Assembly (NCBI RefSeq): GCF_900172275.1
Contig: NZ_FWFT01000006.1
Span: 156,734-220,733 of the forward strand
DNA length: 64,000 nt
Direction: 5' to 3'
Origin: Pseudooctadecabacter jejudonensis
GTDB lineage: Bacteria > Pseudomonadota > Alphaproteobacteria > Rhodobacterales > Rhodobacteraceae
Translations under genes and position numbers: made by a program
Shown: positions 44,693 to 53,476 of the stretch, piece by piece
How the letters are laid out: each line of letters starts with the position of its first letter
Numbering within the stretch: position 1 is the first letter of the stretch
The notes under the pieces: model-generated
Databases searched by the model: none
What the model was told of the DNA's origin: nothing
What the model saw: only the letters and a program-made list of their open reading frames with translations

Positions 44693-45724
44693 TTAGTCCT
44701 CCATCACGCCTTTGCGACCCATCAGGCCACGGGGGCGGGTCAGAAGGATGATAATTGCGACAAGGTAGATGATGATTTGGTTGATGCCGGGCAGGATGTC
44801 GACAACGACGGGCATGGACGCGAAGCTTTCGAGGATGCCCAGAAGGAAGCCCGCGGCCACAGCGCCGGGCAGGGAGCCCATGCCACCGACAACCACCACC
44901 ACGAAGGACAGCACCAGAAAGTCCATGCCCATGTGGTAGTTGGGGGCCACGATGGGCGCATACATCACACCAGCCAGACCGGCCACAGCGGCCGCCAGGC
45001 CAAACATGAAGGTAAAGCGTTTATCGATGTCGATGCCGAGCATCTGCACTGTCTCACGGTCGGCCATACCGGCGCGGACAACCATCCCGAAGGTGGTGAA
45101 CTGCAGGAACGCAAACACGCCAGCGATGATGAGCGCGGAGAAGAAGAAGTACACCAGACGCCAGTAGGGGTACATGATCGTCAACGGATCAAACCCGAGC
45201 CAGACGCCGAAATCCAAGGACCCTGTAAAGGCCGCGGGGGCCGGGGTCTGGATCGGGTTGGCCCCGAAGAAGTACTTGATCACCTCGGCCAGAACGATCG
45301 CCAGACCGAAGGTCACGAGGATCTGGTCGGCGTGGGGCCGTTTGTAGAAATGTTTGATCAGCCCGCGTTCCATGGCAAAGCCCACGCCGATCATGATCGG
45401 GATGGAGAACAGGATGGCCAGCGGCACGTTCCAGTCGATGATCGCGGCACCCGCGGCCTCTCCGAACCAGTCGTAGACGACGGGCACGTCGCGCATCAGC
45501 GGGTTGCCCAGGAAATCTGTCTCGCCCTCGACCAGCACCTCACGTGAAATGTTGAGGATCTTGCTGAGGATAACGGCACAAAAGGCACCCAGCATGAAAA
45601 GCGCCCCGTGGGCGAAGTTCACAACACCAAGGGTGCCGAAGATGAGCGTGAGGCCAAGCGCAATCAGCGCATAGGCAGAGCCTTTATCAAGCCCGTTGAG
45701 AATTTGAACGATGATCTGGTCCAT
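44693..45724 (-). CDS. ABC transporter permease, LivH-like
   Basis: 343-residue permease, the first of the two channel-forming subunits. Conserved LivH pieces: [37 protein letters not shown] (about 7-43, in parts) and [21 protein letters not shown] (about 204-224). The loop around residues 56-85 ([27 protein letters not shown]) is longer than in standard LivH. GGATCC-type weak ribosome binding site; probably translated from a transcript starting before the binding-protein gene. Confidence 0.92.
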   Translation of the reverse strand: MDQIIVQILNGLDKGSAYALIALGLTLIFGTLGVVNFAHGALFMLGAFCAVILSKILNISREVLVEGETDFLGNPLMRDVPVVYDWFGEAAGAAIIDWNVPLAILFSIPIMIGVGFAMERGLIKHFYKRPHADQILVTFGLAIVLAEVIKYFFGANPIQTPAPAAFTGSLDFGVWLGFDPLTIMYPYWRLVYFFFSALIIAGVFAFLQFTTFGMVVRAGMADRETVQMLGIDIDKRFTFMFGLAAAVAGLAGVMYAPIVAPNYHMGMDFLVLSFVVVVVGGMGSLPGAVAAGFLLGILESFASMPVVVDILPGINQIIIYLVAIIILLTRPRGLMGRKGVMED

Positions 45725-45833
45725 GGAGGATCTGCCTCTGGTCAGTGTCTACAGTGTGGATGCAGCGGCATCGTTCGCCCGCCAGATATGGGGGCGCGGT
45801 CGGCTGCGTGGTGGTCTTGAAATCTGTGGGGGT

Positions 45834-45863
45834 GGAGGGGGGCGGCGGGTGCCGCCCCTCTCC
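45834..45863 (-). other. hairpin after the importer binding-protein gene
   Basis: GGGGCGGC / GCCGCCCC stem with flanking pairs and a 4-nt loop, 12 bp after the binding-protein stop and before the permease genes. No U-run, so it probably stabilises the upstream mRNA, as in the TRAP operon at 27081. Confidence 0.5.
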
Positions 45864-45875
45864 GAGGGATGCGGC

Positions 45876-47228
45876 TTATGCGCCGTTGTTGCATTCACCC
45901 AAGGAGGCGTCTGCGCCGCCCATCTGTGGGTGATCGGGGGCGTACATGACCTGATCGACAGGTGTGACTTCCACGATTTCCAGAAGGTCGAATTCGCTTT
46001 CTGGGTTTTCTTTACCGCGCACAACCAGAACGTCTTTGAAGCACTGGTGATCGTCGCCACGATAGAGAGTTGGGCCGTTGCCCAGACCGTCGAATTCGTA
46101 GTCCTTGAGGGCTTCTGCCACCGCACATGGGGCGAAGGAGCCTGCACGGGTGACGGCGTCTGCATACAGCAGGGTCTGCACGTAGGTGGTGTGCGCCGCC
46201 TGAGAGGGCGGGAAGCCGTACTTGGTGCCGAAGGAGCGCACGAACGCCTGAGAGCCTTCGTCCTGCAGGGACCAGTGCCAGTTTGTGGAACCGTAGATGC
46301 CCTTCACGTTGGCGCCCGCACCGCGTGCCATCAGACGCGAGTAGAGTGGAACAACGATTTCGAAGTTCTTGCCGTTGGCGACAGCGTCGCGCAGGCCGAA
46401 CTGAACGGCGTTGGTCAGGGAGTTCACCATGTTCCCGCCGTAGTGGTTCAGAACCAGCACGTCCGCGCCGGAGTTCAGAACAGGCGCGATGTAGGAGGAG
46501 AAGTCCGTCTGTGTCAGCGGTGTTTTCACCGAGTTCACAGTTTCCCAACCCATGGCTTCGGTGGAGGACACGATGGCCTCTTCCGTTGTGTAGCCCCAGT
46601 TGTAGTCGGCTGTCAGGTGATAGGCCTTACGGTCGGTGCCGTAGTTTGCAGCCAACACAGGCGCAAGCGCCGCACCGGTCATGTAGGAGTTGAAGAAGTG
46701 ACGGAACCCGTTGGCCTTGCGGTCCTTACCGGTTGTGTCGTTGGAGTGCGTGAGGCCTGCCATGAAGATGACGCCAGCTTCCTGACACAGGGCCTGAACG
46801 GCCACAGCCACACCGGAGGACGAGCCACCCGTGATCATGATGGCGCCGTCTTTTTCGATCATCGAACGGGCAGATGCACGTGCGGCGTCGGATTTGGTCT
46901 GCGTGTCACCGGTCACATATTTGACTTCGCGACCCAGGATACCTGTGCCGTCCAGCACTTTGGAGCTGAAGGTGTTCAGCATGCCGCCGTCGCCGCCACC
47001 GTTCAGGTGCTCAACAGCCAGCTCATAGGCGCGCAGCTCGTCTGCGCCCTCGTCGGCGTAGGGGCCGGTCTGTGGCACGTTGAAGCCCAGAACGACCTCA
47101 GAGTCGCCAGGTGCGTTGGTGAAGCCTGCGTGGCCGTCGGCGCGCAGATACTGTGGCAGAGCAAGAGCAGCGCCACCGACGGCACCGGTCTTAAGCACAC
47201 CACGGCGAGTGAAGTTAGATTTTGACAT
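45876..47228 (-). CDS. ABC transporter substrate-binding protein (LivK-like, Tat-exported)
   Basis: 450-residue periplasmic binding protein of the HAAT/LivK fold (Peripla_BP_6). A twin-arginine signal is present (FTRRGVLKTGAVGGAALALP, R8-R9; cleavage near ADG). The mature part shows FNVPQTGPYADEG (ligand-binding start), MITGGSSSGVAVAVQALCQEAGV and YNWGYTTEEAI. C-terminal Cys pair (HQCF, ECNN) may form a disulfide. GGAGG precedes the ATG at 47228. The ligand is not known; adjacency to acs, ScfR and an SLC5-type kinase suggests a short carboxylate rather than an amino acid (inference). Confidence 0.88.
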   Translation of the reverse strand: MSKSNFTRRGVLKTGAVGGAALALPQYLRADGHAGFTNAPGDSEVVLGFNVPQTGPYADEGADELRAYELAVEHLNGGGDGGMLNTFSSKVLDGTGILGREVKYVTGDTQTKSDAARASARSMIEKDGAIMITGGSSSGVAVAVQALCQEAGVIFMAGLTHSNDTTGKDRKANGFRHFFNSYMTGAALAPVLAANYGTDRKAYHLTADYNWGYTTEEAIVSSTEAMGWETVNSVKTPLTQTDFSSYIAPVLNSGADVLVLNHYGGNMVNSLTNAVQFGLRDAVANGKNFEIVVPLYSRLMARGAGANVKGIYGSTNWHWSLQDEGSQAFVRSFGTKYGFPPSQAAHTTYVQTLLYADAVTRAGSFAPCAVAEALKDYEFDGLGNGPTLYRGDDHQCFKDVLVVRGKENPESEFDLLEIVEVTPVDQVMYAPDHPQMGGADASLGECNNGA

Positions 47229-47372
47229 ATAGTCCTCCCTAAATGGTTGCGCGTCTTGGGTGGGTCGGACCTCCTCAGTCCGGCGCACGGGACGCGCACG
47301 CCTTTGCAGCGTGGCGCTAGTAAAGGGGGGCTTTGGTTCATTTCCAACGGGCGTGGGCGGGGTTTTGCCATT

Positions 47373-47424
47373 TTTGTAAAGACATCGACAGTGCAGTGCG
47401 GTAAATTGTAAATAACTTTACAAA
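47373..47424. promoter_or_regulatory. ScfR-type operator candidate
   Basis: ATTGTAAA-TAAC-TTTACAAA (47405-47424) consists of two TTTGYAAA-like 8-mers with a 4-bp spacer, the arrangement known for ScfR regulators such as PccR (TTTGCAAA-N4-TTTGCAAA). A further TTTGTAAA lies at 47373-47380. The site is 40-59 bp before the ScfR-type gene and between it and the divergent binding-protein gene, so it may control both. Confidence 0.65.
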
Positions 47425-47463
47425 CCTGGCCCTGTGGCCCGTGTATTTATTAAGGATTGGTAA

Positions 47464-48768
47464 ATGTCTGATCAGGGTGCCACAGGGACGCGGCTGCGGA
47501 TGCGCCGGATGGATTTGGGGTTGCGGCAGGCCGATGTGGCGCAAAAGGCGGGCATTTCAGCGAGCTATCTGAACCTGATTGAACACAATCGGCGCAGAAT
47601 CGGTGCACATTTGACGCAAAAGCTGGCGCAGGTTCTGGAGGTCGATGTCCGCGCGTTGGACGAGGGGGGGGATGAGGCGGTGTTGCAGCCGCTGCGGTCC
47701 GCGGCGGCGGATTATCCGCAGACCGGCGTGGACGGCGCCACGGCAGATGAGCTGGTGGCGCGGTTTCCGGCCTGGGCGGGGGTCGTGACGGCGCAGGCGG
47801 CACGGATCGCGCAACTGGAGGCCCGCGTGCAGGGGCTTAGCGACCGTTTGGCCCATGACACCCAGATTGCGGGATCCCTGCATGAGGTGATTTCAACGGC
47901 GACGGCGATCCGGTCCACCGCGTCCATTCTGGCAGAAACGCCGGATCTGGATGCCGGTTGGCGGGCGCGGTTTCATGGCAACATTGACACTGACAGCGCG
48001 CGGTTGGCTGAAAGTTCGCAGGCGTTGCTGGGGTTTCTGGACATGGAGATCGAGGGCGCGGGCGGGGCGCTGGCCACCCCCCTTGAGGCGGCAGAAGCCT
48101 ATTTGGCAGCGCGCGGGTTTTATGTGGAGGAGGCCGAGCGGCAGGAGATGCCCGTATTCGGGCCGGAGGTGGACAGAGCCACGCGGGTCATTCTGGAGCG
48201 TTGGATTGCGCGGGCCGGACGGGATGCCGCCCTTTTGCCGCTGGACGCATTCGAACAGGCGGCGCGCGCGGTGGCCTATGATCCGGCGCGGTTGGCGGCC
48301 CGGTTTGAGGCGCCGTTGGAGGTGGTGCTGCGGCGATTGGCGCATTTGCCGCGCAAGAGCGCATCGGGGACGGATCATCCGCTGATGGGTCTGGTGGAAT
48401 GTGACGCGGCGGGGGTGATCACCTATCAGCACCCTATTTTGGATTTTCGGTTGCCCCGCGCGGGGGCCGCGTGCCCGCTGTGGCCACTTTATCAGGCGTT
48501 GACCCAGCCTGGACGGGCCATTGCGCGGACGGTGCGGATGCCGGGGGCGGCGCGCACCACATTTGAATGTTTCGCGGTGGCGGGGCCGCAAGGGGCGGTG
48601 CAGTTCGCGGCGGAGCCGCGGGTTGCGGCGACCATGTTGGTGCGTCCGAAGGCCGCCGATGACGGGGCAGGGCAGGTGGGTCCGGGGTGCAGGCTGTGCC
48701 CTGTCAAAGACTGCGACAGCCGCCGCCATCCCAGCCTGTTGGGAACAGACGACACTGAACGCGGCTAG
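47464..48768 (+). CDS. XRE-family short-chain fatty acyl regulator (ScfR family)
   Basis: 434-residue DNA-binding regulator. N-terminal XRE-type HTH (RMRRMDLGLRQADVAQKAGISASYLNLIEHNRR, about 12-45), a long middle region, and the C-terminal ScfR domain with its cysteine motif GCRLCPVKDC (about 403-412). The family (RamB, PrpR-type, PccR) senses short-chain acyl-CoA and controls acetate, propionate or glyoxylate genes. It is divergent from the importer genes. The start at 47464 follows AAGGATTGG. It likely regulates itself and the importer through the site at 47405-47424. Confidence 0.87.
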   Translation: MSDQGATGTRLRMRRMDLGLRQADVAQKAGISASYLNLIEHNRRRIGAHLTQKLAQVLEVDVRALDEGGDEAVLQPLRSAAADYPQTGVDGATADELVARFPAWAGVVTAQAARIAQLEARVQGLSDRLAHDTQIAGSLHEVISTATAIRSTASILAETPDLDAGWRARFHGNIDTDSARLAESSQALLGFLDMEIEGAGGALATPLEAAEAYLAARGFYVEEAERQEMPVFGPEVDRATRVILERWIARAGRDAALLPLDAFEQAARAVAYDPARLAARFEAPLEVVLRRLAHLPRKSASGTDHPLMGLVECDAAGVITYQHPILDFRLPRAGAACPLWPLYQALTQPGRAIARTVRMPGAARTTFECFAVAGPQGAVQFAAEPRVAATMLVRPKAADDGAGQVGPGCRLCPVKDCDSRRHPSLLGTDDTERG

Positions 48769-48872
48769 ATCACCCACCCTCTTGCCCCTTTGACAGAATC
48801 TGCACCGTCCGCGATAGTCGGACACCGAACCGGTGGGAGCGGTTCGGACGGGAACATGGGAGGAATGTGACG

Positions 48873-49241
48873 ATGGGCCGACGTGTCCTTCTGATCGAAG
48901 ACGAGCCGAATATCATTGAGGCAATCAGTTATCTGCTGTCACGGGACGGATGGACGGTGCACACCCATTCGGACGGGGAAACCGCCATGGACAAAGTCCG
49001 CCAAGGCTTGCCGGAGCTGATCATTCTGGACGTGATGCTGCCGGGCCGGTCGGGCTATGATATTTTGCGCGATCTGCGGGCGGATCCCGCCACCGCGGAT
49101 GTGCCCGTGATGATGCTGACCGCGCGCGGTCAGGCCCGCGACCGCGAAATGGCCCAGAGCCTTGGCGTGACGCAATTCATGACCAAGCCGTTTTCCAACG
49201 CCGATGTGCTGGAAAGCGTGCGGGCTTTGGCGGCGTCGTGA
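48873..49241 (+). CDS. receiver-only response regulator
   Basis: 122 residues, a single receiver domain without output domain. E9-D10 (LLIEDEPN), phospho-acceptor D53 (LILDVMLPG), T at about 82 and K at about 103 (TKPFS) are intact. It must act by protein contact or in a phosphorelay. Start at ATG 48873 with GGAGG nine bases before it; a GTG six bases upstream is too near the ribosome binding site. Its stop overlaps the start of the next gene (GTGA), which ties it to the SLC5-type kinase two genes on. Confidence 0.88.
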   Translation: MGRRVLLIEDEPNIIEAISYLLSRDGWTVHTHSDGETAMDKVRQGLPELIILDVMLPGRSGYDILRDLRADPATADVPVMMLTARGQARDREMAQSLGVTQFMTKPFSNADVLESVRALAAS

Positions 49242-49603
49242 CGCAGGAGACGCAGGCGGGATCTAACCCTCCGGCGGCGGACCGGTCGCGTGATCCGACC
49301 CTTGTTCCGCCCAAGCGGGTCGAGTTTCTGGACAAACCCAGCTACCGACAACGCCGTCTACGCGATGCCGCACGGGTGCTGCCGGTGTTTGGCGCCATCA
49401 TGATGGTGCTGCCCTTAATGTGGCCACGCGACACCGCCGACCAGAGCCTGACAAGCAGCGGCCTGATTTACCTGTTCGTGTTGTGGGCGGTTCTGGTGGC
49501 TTTGGCCTTTGCAGTGTCACGGGTGTTGCCCGGTGACCGTGCCGGTGATGTGGCTGACAATTTGGATGACGCGGGTGCTGTTCGGCGGAGGCAGGGCGAA
49601 TGA
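49238..49603 (+). CDS. small two-helix membrane protein next to the SLC5-type kinase
   Basis: 121 residues: a soluble, charged N-terminus (about 1-45), two membrane helices (about 46-63 and 75-93) with a short loop, and an acidic C-terminal tail. Starts at GTG overlapping the receiver stop and ends in an ATGA overlap with the kinase gene, so the three are translationally coupled. SLC5-type transporters often have a small membrane partner (for example DUF4212 proteins), and this could have the same role, but I see no DUF4212 signature. Confidence 0.68.
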   Translation: MTQETQAGSNPPAADRSRDPTLVPPKRVEFLDKPSYRQRRLRDAARVLPVFGAIMMVLPLMWPRDTADQSLTSSGLIYLFVLWAVLVALAFAVSRVLPGDRAGDVADNLDDAGAVRRRQGE

Positions 49604-52296
49604 TCTCGTTCAATCTGCTGATCCTCGTGTCGTTGGGCTATGTGGTGTTTTTGTTCCTTGTGGCGTTTTGGGCCGAACGGCGCGCGGCGCGGGGGCGATC
49701 GGGGTGGTTGCGGTCTTCAACCATCTACACCCTGTCGCTAAGCATCTATTGCACCGCGTGGACGTTTTACGGCGCGGTGGGCTATGCGGCGCGATCGGGG
49801 TTGGAGTTTCTGACGATCTATCTGGGCCCCACGCTGGTGATGATTGGCTGGTGGTGGTTGCTGCGCAAATTGGTGCGCATCGGGCGATCCCAGCGGGTGA
49901 CGTCGATTGCCGACCTGATTTCATCACGGTTTGGCAAATCCACCGCCCTCGGCGGGATGGTGACGGTTTTGGCCATCGTCGGCACCACGCCCTACATTGC
50001 GTTGCAGCTGCAATCGGTGACCCAATCCATTGGCGTTTTCGCATTGGGCAGTGGCGTGGGGTCTGGCGGGGGCTGGCAGGCCGGGGACTTCAACGGGGCC
50101 GCCATGTGGGTGGCCATTGGGCTTGCGGTGTTCACCATCCTGTTTGGCACGCGCAATCTGGACGCCAATGAGCGCCACCACGGCATTGTGCTGGCCATCG
50201 CCGTGGAGGCGGCGGTGAAGTTGGTGGCTTTGTTGGCTGTGGGGATTTTCGTCGTTTGGGGCGTGGCTGGGGGGCTGGGGCCGACGCTCGCGTTGATTGA
50301 TGCCTCTGATCTTGCGCAATGGCGGCCGGAGCCGAGCCGGTGGGTCGGGCTGATCTTCGTCTCTGGCGCTGCGTTTTTGTGCCTGCCGCGGATGTTTCAG
50401 GTTTTGGTCGTCGAAAACTCGGACGAGCGGCATTTGAGCACGGCGGGCTGGGCCTTTCCGGCGTATCTGTTGTTGATGAGCCTGTTTGTCGTGCCGATTG
50501 CGGTTGTGGGGCTGGACATGATGCCCGCAGGGGCCAACCCTGATTTGTTCGTGCTGACCTTGCCGCTGACCCAAGGCCAGAACGGGCTGGCGATTTTGGC
50601 CTTCCTGGGCGGGTTCAGTTCGGCCACGTCGATGGTGATTGTGGCGACGCTGGCCTTGGCCACGATGGTGAGCAACCACATCGTGGTGCCCAGCTGGCTG
50701 AATTCCCGGACGCCGGGGGCGGTGGTGTCGGGGGATGTGCGTGATGTTGTTGTGATTTCCCGGCGGGTGTCGATCGCGGTGATCATGGCGCTGGGCTACA
50801 TCTATTACAGGCTGTCAGGGGGCGGGGCGGCCTTGGCGGCCATCGGGTTGGTGTCCTTTGCGGGGGTTATTCAGGTGCTTCCGGCGATGGTGGGCGGCGT
50901 GACCTGGCGCGGGGCCAACCGGCTGGGCGCGGGCGCGGGCCTTGTGGTGGGGTTCACCGTGTGGGGCTGGACGCAGTTTTTGCCCAGCTTTGGTGTGGAT
51001 GCGGTGATTTCGCGGGCGGTGTTTGAGGCGGGCCCTTGGGGCATCCATTGGCTGCGTCCGCAGGCGCTTTTCGGGATTGAGGGGATGGATCCGCTGGTTC
51101 ATGCGGTGTTTTGGTCGATGTTTTTGAACACGGGCGCTTTTGTTGTGGTGTCGATCCTGACCTTCCCCAATCCGCTTGAGCGGTTGCAGGGTGCGCAATT
51201 TGTCAATGTGTTCGATTATTCCACCGGCGCGCGGGCTTGGTCGCAATCGGCGGCCCAGGCGGAGGATCTGTTGGTTATGGCGCAGCGCATCATCGGCGGG
51301 GCCGAGGCGCAACAGCTGTTTCAGGCAGAGGCACGCGGGCAGGGCAAGGCGGGGTTTCTGCCTGATGTGACGCCTGAATTTATCGGGCGGCTGGAACGGG
51401 ACTTGTCTGGATCGGTGGGGGCGGCCACGGCGCATGCGATGATTGGTCAGTTGACCGAAGGGCAGATGGTCAGCGTGGATGATTTGATTGCCGTGGCCGA
51501 TGAAACGGCGCAGATCATGGAATATTCCAACCGGCTTGAGGCGAAATCAGCCGAACAGGACCGCACCGCGCGCGCCCTGCGGGAAGCCAACGAAAAGCTG
51601 ACGGCGCTGTCCATCCAGAAGGACGCGTTCCTCAGCCAGATCAGCCATGAATTGCGCACGCCGATGACCTCGATCCGGTCATTTTCGGACATTCTGCGCG
51701 ACGGCGAGATCGAGGACGACGCCCGCAAACGGTTTGCAGGTATCATTCATGATGAAACGAATCGACTGACGCGGTTGCTGGATGATCTGTTGGATCTGGG
51801 CGTGCTGGAAAGCGGGCAGGTGCAGTTGAATATGGGGGAAAGCCCGCTGTCGGATGTGCTGGACCGCGCGATTATGGCCACGGGGGTTGATCCGTCTGCG
51901 CTGCGGATCACGCGCCGCCCCGCCAATGAGGCGGTGACCGTGCAGACCGATTTGGAACGGCTGACACAGGTGTTCATCAATCTGATCACCAATGCGGCCA
52001 AATATGCCACCGCCGCGGCGCCTGAATTGCGGATCATCGTGCGGCAGTTGGACGGGCGTGTGATGATTGATTTCGTCGACAACGGCCCGGGCATTCCCCC
52101 CGAAAGCCAATCGATGATCTTTGAGAAATTCTCAAGGCTTGAAGACGAAGGCAAGGCAGGCGGGGCGGGTCTTGGCCTTGCGATTTGCCGCCAGATTATG
52201 GGCAATCTGGGCGGGCAGGTGGATTATTTGCCCGCCCAGGGGGGTGCGGCCTTCCGGGTGAGCCTGCCGCGCCGCATGGATGTGGCCGCGCAGTAG
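49600..52296 (+). CDS. SLC5-STAC sensor histidine kinase (CrbS/CbrA type)
   Basis: 898 residues. Residues 1 to about 500 are a sodium/solute-symporter (SLC5) domain with about 13 membrane helices (YTLSLSIYCTAWTFYGAVG, GGFSSATSMVIVATLALATMVSNHIV in family form). A STAC domain follows (about 585-640, TPEFIGRLERDLSGSVGAATAHAM), then a coiled coil, HisKA with H683 (SHELRTPM) and HATPase (NLITNAAKYAT, DNGPGIPP, GAGLGLAI). CrbS, with this layout, controls acs in Vibrio and Pseudomonas, CbrA histidine use; a substrate-sensing or importing role is therefore likely. No PAS domain is visible. Confidence 0.92.
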   Translation: MISFNLLILVSLGYVVFLFLVAFWAERRAARGRSGWLRSSTIYTLSLSIYCTAWTFYGAVGYAARSGLEFLTIYLGPTLVMIGWWWLLRKLVRIGRSQRVTSIADLISSRFGKSTALGGMVTVLAIVGTTPYIALQLQSVTQSIGVFALGSGVGSGGGWQAGDFNGAAMWVAIGLAVFTILFGTRNLDANERHHGIVLAIAVEAAVKLVALLAVGIFVVWGVAGGLGPTLALIDASDLAQWRPEPSRWVGLIFVSGAAFLCLPRMFQVLVVENSDERHLSTAGWAFPAYLLLMSLFVVPIAVVGLDMMPAGANPDLFVLTLPLTQGQNGLAILAFLGGFSSATSMVIVATLALATMVSNHIVVPSWLNSRTPGAVVSGDVRDVVVISRRVSIAVIMALGYIYYRLSGGGAALAAIGLVSFAGVIQVLPAMVGGVTWRGANRLGAGAGLVVGFTVWGWTQFLPSFGVDAVISRAVFEAGPWGIHWLRPQALFGIEGMDPLVHAVFWSMFLNTGAFVVVSILTFPNPLERLQGAQFVNVFDYSTGARAWSQSAAQAEDLLVMAQRIIGGAEAQQLFQAEARGQGKAGFLPDVTPEFIGRLERDLSGSVGAATAHAMIGQLTEGQMVSVDDLIAVADETAQIMEYSNRLEAKSAEQDRTARALREANEKLTALSIQKDAFLSQISHELRTPMTSIRSFSDILRDGEIEDDARKRFAGIIHDETNRLTRLLDDLLDLGVLESGQVQLNMGESPLSDVLDRAIMATGVDPSALRITRRPANEAVTVQTDLERLTQVFINLITNAAKYATAAAPELRIIVRQLDGRVMIDFVDNGPGIPPESQSMIFEKFSRLEDEGKAGGAGLGLAICRQIMGNLGGQVDYLPAQGGAAFRVSLPRRMDVAAQ

Positions 52297-52374
52297 TATC
52301 GTTAATTTCTTTGTAAGACCTGCGCGGTAGTCATTGGGCATGATCCGGTTCTTGGCCCTTTTGAAGATGACGTG

Positions 52375-53331
52375 ATGAACCCAGTTTTGGCCCGAAAAAT
52401 GGGACAGACGGCGCCTGAGGTGGCGAAGCCTGTCGATCCGGCGTCGCCCCTGCGGCGCATCCGGCGCGCTGTGGCGCGGGCGGCGGACCGGTCTGTGTCG
52501 CTGTCTGCCACGGTGGATGATCTGCGCGAAGAAATCACCGATGTGGAAATGCTGGTTGAGGACGGGCCGCAGGGCTGGGTTGTTTTGGGCCTGCGCGATG
52601 CGACCCATGCGGGGCTGACCGGTCTTTTTCTGGTGGATCCGGTGTTGCGATCGGCACTGGTTGATATGCAGACCATGGACGCGCTGTCCCCCCCGGCTGA
52701 GGAAGAACGCAAGGTGACGCCCACCGATGCCGCCCTTGTCGTGCCCTTTGCGGATATGTTGCTGGCGCAAATGCATGAGGTCGATTTTTGCGATGGTCGG
52801 GTGGCGCTGGACGGCTTTGACGTGACCCCGATTGATGATTTGCGCACCGCCGGGTTGGTGATGATGCAAGGCATGTATCTGCGTTGGGCGATTGATCTGC
52901 ATGTGGGCGGAGGTGAGATTGCAGGCAAGATCATCATTGCCGCCCGATTGAACGGCCCCGACGACCCCGCGGACACCCCGGTGAAGGATCACTGGCGTTC
53001 AGATTTTCGGGCCTCCGTCAGTGAGGCCGAGACCGAGCTTGAGGCGGTGCTGTGCACCCAGCGGATGTCGCTGCGCCATATTGAGGCGTTTGAGGTGGGG
53101 CAACTTGTCCCGTTGGCCGGTGTGACGGTTGGGTCGGTGTCTTTGGTCGGAACGGATGGGGTGCCATTGGCGATGGCGCGCCTGGGGCAGGTTGCGGGAA
53201 AACGGGCCGTCCGCATCGAACATCAAGAGCTTGAGATGGTGGATGATATGGGCCTGCCGCCCTCGGCCGCGCAGCCGGAGGACCTGACCACGATTGCCGC
53301 GCCAGAAACGGCGGATGCGACCTCTGTTTGA
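52375..53331 (+). CDS. FliM/FliN (SpoA)-domain protein, not in a flagellar cluster
   Basis: 318 residues. The N-terminal two thirds have a CheC/FliM-middle-domain flavour, and the C-terminal region (about 215-285: HIEAFEVGQLVPLAGVTVGSVSLV, LAMARLGQVAGKRAVRIEH) is a SpoA surface-presentation domain like that of FliM/FliN. The last 35 residues are acidic/Ala-rich. No other flagellar gene is in the window. It is 78 bp after the kinase. It could be a switch protein encoded far from the flagellar cluster or a C-ring-like scaffold for phospho-receiver binding. Start is ATG 52375 or the GTG just before it. Confidence 0.7.
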   Translation: MNPVLARKMGQTAPEVAKPVDPASPLRRIRRAVARAADRSVSLSATVDDLREEITDVEMLVEDGPQGWVVLGLRDATHAGLTGLFLVDPVLRSALVDMQTMDALSPPAEEERKVTPTDAALVVPFADMLLAQMHEVDFCDGRVALDGFDVTPIDDLRTAGLVMMQGMYLRWAIDLHVGGGEIAGKIIIAARLNGPDDPADTPVKDHWRSDFRASVSEAETELEAVLCTQRMSLRHIEAFEVGQLVPLAGVTVGSVSLVGTDGVPLAMARLGQVAGKRAVRIEHQELEMVDDMGLPPSAAQPEDLTTIAAPETADATSV

Positions 53332-53434
53332 GGCAGCAGGGCGATCTGGGCGCCGCTTTGAAAGCGCCACGGGCAGGTGATTGCTGAGGGCCTTCGTTCA
53401 TGTGGGCCCTGGTTTGCAGGGCGCCTTGTGGCGT

Positions 53435-53473
53435 GGGCCCGCGACGGGGGCCCGCGACGGGGGCCCTCGGCGG
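53435..53473. repeat. 13-bp tandem repeat, three copies
   Basis: GGGCCCGCGACGG at 53435 and 53448, and GGGCCCTCGGCGG at 53461 (two changes). Lies between two convergent genes; slippage-type microduplication. Confidence 0.65.
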
Positions 53474-53476
53474 GGC

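Noticed and set aside
45711..47225. A 504-residue plus-strand frame opposite the LivK-like gene
   Set aside because: Shadow frame; the minus-strand protein has a Tat signal and the complete binding-protein fold.
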